Below are positions 57,581 through 64,000 of a stretch of DNA of 64,000 nt, piece after piece. Source of the stretch: Trachythela sp. YZ-2020 (Eukaryota; Cnidaria; Anthozoa; Malacalcyonacea; Clavulariidae); assembly GCA_016169945.1 (NCBI GenBank), contig JADLSH010000147.1:1-64000 (forward strand), in the 5' to 3' direction. Positions within the stretch are counted from its first letter, which is position 1. Each line of letters opens with the position of its first letter. The translations under genes were made by a program, and so were the position numbers. The notes beneath the pieces were generated by a model. The model ran no database searches, was not told the origin of the DNA, and saw only the letters and a program-made list of their open reading frames with translations.

Positions 57581-59195
57581 TTGATCGTAGTCTTGTGTCT
57601 GAGCATAACTCAACGTAGGAGTGTGTTAGTCTCAACGTAGTGTGTTAGTTTTGTGCTAATCATCCTAGCTTGTATATAGCTGAGATATGAGCTGAATTAC
57701 AAAGGACGCAGCGCGATTTGATCTGGTCGAGGGCTTATTGAATACCTGTATATAGCCAGGGCTTGTTGAAGGCTGCCGGTGTGTAGCTCATCTCTGATCG
57801 ACGAACTCAGGTAAGGTGGAAGGGTTATTTTGACGCTTACGTCCCAACCCACCCAGTCCACATTCCATGTATAAAGGAGGTATCCCAAGAACCCGGAAAA
57901 AATCCAGCACTTTCGGTAGAGCGTTGTCCGACTCACATAAGTGTCATAAATGCATGCGCAGCGAGAATCGAAATCACAAGCTCACAAGTGAAAGACGCTT
58001 GCTCTGGCTACTATGTCACGGAAGCAAGCCCCTATCTAGTATCCAAGGTTTCCGACAAGTGGTCATGGAAATAATTGATCAGTTACATATTCGCAAAATC
58101 TAACTGTAATAAATCAATGTTCATGCATTCAGTCCAAGTTACCAGCTGTTTTTAACAAAATGGCTAGGAAAACCATTATATGCTTGAAAATATACAGTAT
58201 ACTATCTATTAAATAATATATTAGGCCTACTGAATGTCCCGGATTAATTGTATGGTTACAAATCGGTTATGAACTCGTGTAAACTTTTGGAGTCGAGAAA
58301 GTATCATGGGAACGGTTCCGGATATTTTTATACCTTTCTGAACGATATTGCGATTTGAAGAAATGCTATTTGTAATGTTGTATATTGGAAGTATTTCCAT
58401 ATAGTCAGTTGATTTTTCCTTCTTTTTTCTTGAGAGTAAATTTAGAGTCACCTTTTTGTAGAAATGCAGGACTATTTTTGCTACCCTGCAGTTTTTGTAT
58501 AGTGAATTTTTAGGTTTTTAATATTAAAAAGTCACGAAATCTGCAGGTATAAATAGAATAAGATGAGAACTACTATTAATGCCAAAATTATGATTTGATT
58601 ATTGTAAAAAACGTTGACGCACACAGTTTAAATTGGCACGCGCGCTGACCAGAAACAGGCGATTTATTTTTTTGGCCCGATGTAAAATACTCTATATTCA
58701 AAGAAACGCGGAGTGACGTAGACATATGCCCTGTTGTATTTGTTGCGATGTTATATTGGGTTGTTTTATAAACCTTTGCTTATTGTAGTGTGTTTGTGTA
58801 TTATGTCATTTATGTCTGTATCATGTCCAAACAATAGCATACGTTGCACACATGCCATAGGTAATTAATATGTCGGAAATTGTTAATAGTTTTAGTAAAG
58901 TTGTGCTGCAGCCAAAAGTGCTGTAGCCAAGAATTGTAAATCACGTTATTGTAGTTGTATGTTATCGCAAATGTGTAAGATAAATGTGTCAGTGTCGTTT
59001 CCTGACCGTAACTATATATTTTTGGTAAAAACAGTCTTCGGGTCAGTGACTCAGTGTAAGTGTATGAATGTAGGATACGGATACCAACGCAAAGTTAGAG
59101 TTGAGAATAGAGAACTGAATATTTGAGCTTGTACTGAACTGATTGACCGAGACTGACCAGTATTCTAAATTGTAATGTGTCTTTTTGTATAAAAT
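57581..59195. other. Spacer with no supported gene
   Basis: A slightly GC-richer stretch at 57,700-58,050 has short open frames and weak tRNA-like boxes, but nothing strong enough to call. The remainder is AT-rich. Confidence 0.35.
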
Positions 59196-59199
59196 AAAA

Positions 59200-59600
59200 C
59201 AGAAATATTCATATAATTCATCCATTTCATTATTTGGAGTTGATTGGGTTAAATAAGCAGTAGGAATAGCTTTTCGTGATATACTTCTTGGGAGCCATTT
59301 TGGCCTTATATAGTAATCTGAAGGCATTCTATCGTTCTGTGGTAAAGAACTGTTCGTATTTTAAAGAGAATGTTTTCTCATTGGTTCTATCCTTTCTAAC
59401 ATTTATGTAGCCATTAATCTGAATGATTTCATCTGGTATACAGTTAGTAAGCCATGTTTCTTTAACACATATTATATCTGAATTTTATTAGTTAACACGT
59501 ATACTGAAAGTTCATCAACCTTGTTAGGTATTGAACTGGTCTCAGATTTTTTCAACGGGCGCAGGTTTATGGAATTGCGCATCGTATTGCGTTGCTTTAG
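59200..59600 (-). pseudogene. LINE endonuclease fragment (second copy)
   Basis: The minus strand gives NSINLRPLKKSETSSIPNKV, DELSVYVLTNKIQI, then in another frame VKETWLTNCIPDEIIQINGY (catalytic E-T), and then YIRPKWLPRSISR and TPNNEMDELYEYF. These are successive parts of an APE endonuclease with several frameshifts. It follows the ORF1 relic on the same strand, as in the element at 20-22 kb. Confidence 0.7.
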
Positions 59601-59696
59601 TTTATTATAATCTTTATTCGTAGATTGGGACATACTTACTTCTGTTTGAATATAAAAACATTTTAAATCCACACTGCTCCGGCGAGGAGGAGAAAT

Positions 59697-60170
59697 TCAG
59701 GAAGTCCGAAGGACTTTTGGAGGTTTTAAGGCATGATTGTCTTGGGGGAGTTCACAGATGCTCGGCGAGCGAGCTATAGATAGTCTAACCAATACTTTGT
59801 TGGTCGACGTAGACACGAAGGCGGTTCGTTTCGAAACTGATGTTTCCAAAAAGGATTTGTCTTTGATTTCGCTTAGAAGGACCTGTGCAGGTTGTTTGGC
59901 CTTACCGTGTTTCGCATGACTATTATTAGAATATTTGAAACCATTTCCGCTATTATTTTGGATGAATTTGCAGTGTATAATACCATTTGGTGACTCGACT
60001 AAGGACAAACCGCCCATCTGTTTGCCAGCCGATGTATCAGCATGTGTTTCATTATTAATCAATTTTGATAATTCACCAGTAAGCTGAATGTTTACATCGT
60101 GCTTTCCATTGTCATTGTCACGACACCGCTTTTGCATAAAGTATTGATTAGCTATAGGTTCAGATGGCAC
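59697..60170 (-). pseudogene. LINE ORF1 C-terminal region (second copy), no recognised domain
   Basis: This 157-codon frame is rich in N, S and K, with KRCRDNDNGKHDVNIQLTG near its start. No SGNH motif is present, unlike the element at 20.7 kb. Similar sequence (CGACGCCGCTTTCGC..., followed by a GATGGCACATTTT motif) recurs at 60,370-60,435, so about 240 bp may be an internal tandem duplication. Confidence 0.45.
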
Positions 60171-60407
60171 ATTTTGACTGGTTCATTTAGATGAATCATT
60201 GATTGAATTATAATTTTGTGACTTGCTATAGATATTGCACTGCTGCAAGATATTGTGGTTAATGAGACATATATTAGATTGTTGTAATAAGCTTGAGCTT
60301 GTTCAAGGTCACATAATCTCTCTTTATCTATTTTGCCAGTTCGCTGCATCTTTACGTTGCACTTTACATCTCCATTGTCTCGACGCCGCTTTCGCTGAAA
60401 GCATTCA

Positions 60408-61017
60408 TTAGCTCAGTGTAGATTGAGATGGCACATTTTCATTGATATTTTTAAATGCAGTTATTAATGAATCTCTTTCACTTTCAACTTTGATTAACTT
60501 TTCTTGAAGGGCCTTAATACTGTTGTCTTTCTCGTTCAAAATTGTAGAGAACTCCTCTAGTAACGTTTCCATTCCATAGTCGTAAGGTACACAACGGCTT
60601 TCGAGGTCGGAGGGGTTCAAAATGACTCTGATGGACTCAATAACTCCATTCATAGATTCAATTTGCTTTTGTAAAACTACAACGTCTGTCGTTTCGATTT
60701 TTAATATAAATTTTGCAAGCGCAGCTATGACAATTAGACGAAGATGAATTAAGATCCATGTTATTTTCGCTGATAGTTTCATATGATTCGGCAAATGATG
60801 ACTCGGTTTCAACCGATGTTTTAGTAACCGTGTGAGATAAACAGTCCGTGACCGTGTTTGTTTGCTTAACACAATTTGTATCTAGCACACTCAGCAGAAT
60901 TTTTCTAAATAAGTTGATGTTCTTTCCGCGGAACCTAAAGAGTTTTGCTTGTCCGGGTACCAAGTCATAACAAAGTCAGAATTTAAGCTTGTGAACTGTT
61001 TAGCTTTCCCAGCAGGA
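60408..61017 (-). pseudogene. LINE ORF1 middle part (second copy): N-terminal domain end and coiled coil
   Basis: Immediately after the hAT-like insertion the frame reads AGKAKQFTSLNSDFVMTWYP, matching PGGDAKQY...LYP of the 21.9-kb copy. After frameshifts it gives QKQIESMNGVIESIRVILN and LNEKDNSIKALQEKLIKVES, a coiled coil that ends ERDSLITAFKNINENV. This parallels EEEKDTLITAMRLMVEDL in the first copy. Confidence 0.6.
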
Positions 61018-63358
61018 CAGGGGCGGATCCAGGGGGTGGCAAATGTGGCTAAAGCCACGGTCAGATTTTTGCGATCGTGATTTTTTGAAACTTCGTCATC
61101 AGGATTAAGCGATTAATGATTAAGAAATGAATTTATCTCCAACATTTTAAAATACTTCTATTGCATTGTTATTGAAACAAAAATTCTTCACCTGAGTAAA
61201 AATTTCAAGAAATATTACTATAAAGTTGCTGTATACTTATTTACGAGTATGGGGGTAAACCCGCAATGAATATTTTGTTTTATTTTGCATATTAAATTTC
61301 TTGTTACGACGGCTCACCGATAACTCACCGAACTCAGCTCTTTAAGTTCGGAAAGAACTCGTAAAATGGGACTGCGATTTTGAGCCACGGTCAGCAGCCC
61401 TGGTGTTACTAAATATAGTAACATCTTGCCATTTTCAGCCACTCTGGAGGGTTGCAAACCAATCACAGCGCGAGTTTTCGTGACGTCGGCCACCCTGAGC
61501 CACGGTAGCCATGTTTTCGTTGCGCAATAATACACAAAGACTTGAATTCGGTAAATTCTCGGGCGAATCTCGGCAGCAGTTCATTTATATATGTATCTAC
61601 TTCGATATTGTTCAATATGAATGATATCCTTTGTCAAGAAAACAGCAAAGAAGCTGAAAGAGGTTTGTCGTTTGTTCCAAGCTGAATCACATTCGAAGAT
61701 AACTCGTGTTTATGTCTGTATAAACAGTCTGTAGCGTTGTCTGCGAATTTGTGAGATTCAACATCAACGTGCTAGTAATGTTTTAATACCAAATTGAGGT
61801 AAGGATTCCTTATTGTTTTTCTTGGATTATACTCCTAAACGTATATGCAAATCGATACGCGCAATATGTAAATTAAGAAAGAATATTTAACAATGAATCG
61901 GGGTGCATTATACAGCAATGTTTCCCGTCAGTTGTATTCTCGTGTGTGTCTATGTCAAATGTGACTTAATAATATTGCCGGATATAGTGGTATCAGTGTC
62001 ATTGTCTTGGCTGTTGTTGTGTCTATTTAATTTGTATATGAAATTTACAAGTTCTATATGTTGTGGTTGCCTAGAAATTGATATAATTTTGCTGTATAGA
62101 CTTTATATAAGCTGTTTACATGGATGCTGGAACTTAGGTGGTGGAAGTGAGGGGGAGGGGGGGGGGCAGAATGGGTTGTTGCACCTTGCCCTTTGTCAAG
62201 AAATGCCCTTTATACAATGTATTTTAGAGAAATATTCCAAAATTCATACTGTATCCAAAATCAATAGTGCATACTGTATAAGTTAATGGTGTAGAAATGC
62301 ATAATATGGGTTTTCTTGTATGATATGGGATATGGGTCCATAACCCATCTCGTCTATTTTGGAAAGTTCCTCTAGCTAATAGAGGATTTTTCACTGAGGA
62401 GCATGGCTGAACTCACTAAGCTAGTGTACTTTATAATCTACAAATATTTATCGATAAAGATACCAGATAAAGAGAATTTTCCCTTCCCCTTGCCCTTTTA
62501 TCCTTTCCTTTCTACTCCCCCATCTGTTAATTTAGTACTGCTAGCCAGCCTGGTCTTGTTTTGTACCTTATCACTGTTCTGCAGGCTAAAGGTAACAGAA
62601 TTTCCTACTGTATGATTTGATATTTAAAGGAAAAATCCCAGCAATGTTTGTTTTGCTAAATCCCCTGTTAGTAAAATATTGTTGAATATTTTAGCACTCA
62701 TGGATTCATTTTTTATATCTCCTTTATTTCATCAGTCTATATATTTTACACTGGCTTATGGCAGTGGTATATCAGAGCTCATGACACAGGTGACTAATGC
62801 ATTATGTTTCTCAAATCCCTAACTGGTTGAGATGTAGAAGTCTTTGTACATTGCAATAATAGCATTCAAGTTGATAAAGTTCTCAGTTTCTTTACAAAAA
62901 CTGGGTTTGCAAGAGATTTCTAAACAACCTTCTATTGTTCAAATACTTGTAAGGGATCTTTCTCAGTGAAAACTGGCCAAAATTCCAAGCATAATTCCAG
63001 ATTGACTTTAAAGTTCTGAACACCTCACTACTGTAAGTTGTACGACGATTTAGAACTCATTAAAGAACATTTTTCTCAGCTGCTGTTGTGGTGCTTTCAC
63101 AACATGAACCAAAATATATTTTTTTGCGTTGTAAGATAATAGAAATTTTTCTATTTTTGCATCTTTTTCATGTTCTTTTTTGTCTAAAATAGGCATGTTT
63201 AGGAGTAAATTTTGGAGTAAATCCACAGCTAAGAATGCAGGAAATGGCATTTCCGGGCGTCAAATTTCAAAATTTTCCCGGGGGAGCATGCCCCCGGACC
63301 CCCCTAGTTATACAAGGCCCTTTAGCCACGGTCAGAATTTCAGCTGGATCCGCCCCTG
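61018..63358. mobile_element. hAT-like non-autonomous transposon, 2.34 kb
   Basis: Perfect 15-bp terminal inverted repeats CAGGGGCGGATCCAG (61,018-61,032) and CTGGATCCGCCCCTG (63,344-63,358). Both ends carry GCCACGGTCAGA just inside, and the right end also has a GGGGGAGCATGCCCCCGGAC block often seen near ends of such elements. It splits one ORF1 codon region (KWKSP / AGKAKQF). Flanks share only CAGG, so an 8-bp target duplication is not intact. Internal open frames (127 codons at 61,903 and smaller) have no transposase motif. Confidence 0.8.
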
Positions 63359-63563
63359 CAGGTGACTTCCATTTATCGGTCAGCCCAACATCATTTTTGA
63401 TGAAATTCTGTAACGAACAAAGGTCTTGTGTCCATTTGATATGGATCCCATCGTAAACTTAGTTAGCTTGATTATTTAACAACTTGATAGAGTCCATATC
63501 AATATTCTCTGGCATAAAATTTTTATGTTTAGTTAAGCTCGACAATTCATGACCTTCCGCCAT
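63359..63563 (-). pseudogene. LINE ORF1 start (second copy)
   Basis: ATG at 63,563-63,561 begins MAEGHELSSLTKHKNFMPEN. After an in-frame stop, IHIKWTQDLCSLQNFIKNDV and KWKSP follow, matching WTESFQLLQTFVEEVL...VWSCP of the copy at 21.9 kb. The remainder of the domain lies beyond the hAT-like insertion. Confidence 0.6.
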
Positions 63564-64000
63564 GTTGTACTATTGTGCAAGATATATATATATATATTAT
63601 GGAATATATTTGACTAGTGTACACTGGTAAGTAGAATGATGGGTATAGGATATCTGGATGAAAGATTGCGAAGGAAGAGATATGACCCATAGTCGTCCAG
63701 ATAACAGTTTCGTAAAGAAGGTTCCATATTTTTTTAAGAAGGCATGCATACCTTATACCACCACTGTAAGTTTCATAAAAAAAATTGTGAAGAGGTCATA
63801 TGTTTTGTGGGGGTGCCCCCAAGAATTCTGCCTATGGATATAAATGAATAAATATTTTTGCCATTTCCCACCATCTGCCTTGATAATGCTGATTTAGCAT
63901 GCTGTACTACTTTCTTTTTAGTGAGACATGAAACATAATTTCTGTACATATATATCGTCAAAACGAAGCTCCTTTTTTTAGAAAATGTTGAATGAAACAT
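63564..64000. other. Window end, short (TA)n tract, no supported gene
   Basis: A (TA)n run lies near 63,582-63,599. Open frames near the edge are short and unrecognised. Confidence 0.4.

Noticed and set aside
57905..57990. tRNA-like boxes (GGTAGAGCG ... GAATCGAAATC) suggesting a tRNA-derived SINE
   Set aside because: The acceptor and anticodon stems do not pair well and no SINE body or tail could be defined.
61903..62286. 127-codon cysteine-rich, hydrophobic open frame inside the hAT-like element
   Set aside because: No transposase or other domain motif; amino acid makeup is that expected of translated T-rich non-coding DNA.

Overview
This window reads as non-coding, repeat-rich DNA from an animal genome, most likely a marine invertebrate and plausibly a cnidarian. 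That assignment rests on intron-bearing genes with GT/AG splice sites, APE-type LINEs (one with a 2A-like peptide), K02A2.6-like Ty3/gypsy elements, a GIY-YIG retroelement fragment, and hAT-, mariner- and TTAA-type DNA transposons. It is inferred from element families only; no host gene identifies the species. No operons, bacterial genes, CRISPR arrays or rRNA genes were seen.

Layout. (1) 1-19,975 is one uninterrupted satellite array of about 106 head-to-tail monomers of 184-189 bp, each with a 14-bp-stem hairpin. (2) 20,060-22,000 is a broken minus-strand LINE (ORF1 with N-terminal domain, coiled coil and SGNH esterase, then endonuclease), followed by a perfect 24-bp-arm palindrome. (3) 22,560-24,545 is a plus-strand LINE reverse transcriptase relic split by two DNA transposons with target-site duplications. 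(4) 24,690-30,300 is a minus-strand LINE relic into which a very young Ty3/gypsy element (25,037-28,819) has inserted. (5) 32,554-39,505 is a 6.95-kb TTAA-flanked DNA transposon with an intron-containing minus-strand gene. (6) 40,458-41,292 is a TA-flanked mariner-like MITE. (7) 41,760-47,745 is a nest: gypsy relic, plus-strand LINE relic, and a nearly full-length minus-strand LINE with a 2A-like motif. (8) 47,746-59,100 is mostly AT-rich and anonymous, with a GIY-YIG fragment, one plausible signal-peptide first exon, a LINE 3' relic and a thrice-repeated motif of about 46 bp. (9) 59,200-63,563 is a second relative of the first LINE, its ORF1 split by a 2.34-kb hAT-like element.

The most unusual feature is the gypsy element. 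It has 131-bp LTRs that differ at two positions, a 5-bp target duplication and an intact 1,018-codon protease-RT-RNaseH-integrase frame on the plus strand. Its polypurine tract and its tRNA-Leu primer binding site are both on the minus strand, so the genomic RNA implied by these signals would be antisense to gag-pol. Gag is reduced to a C-terminal stub with an in-frame TAA inside the zinc knuckle.
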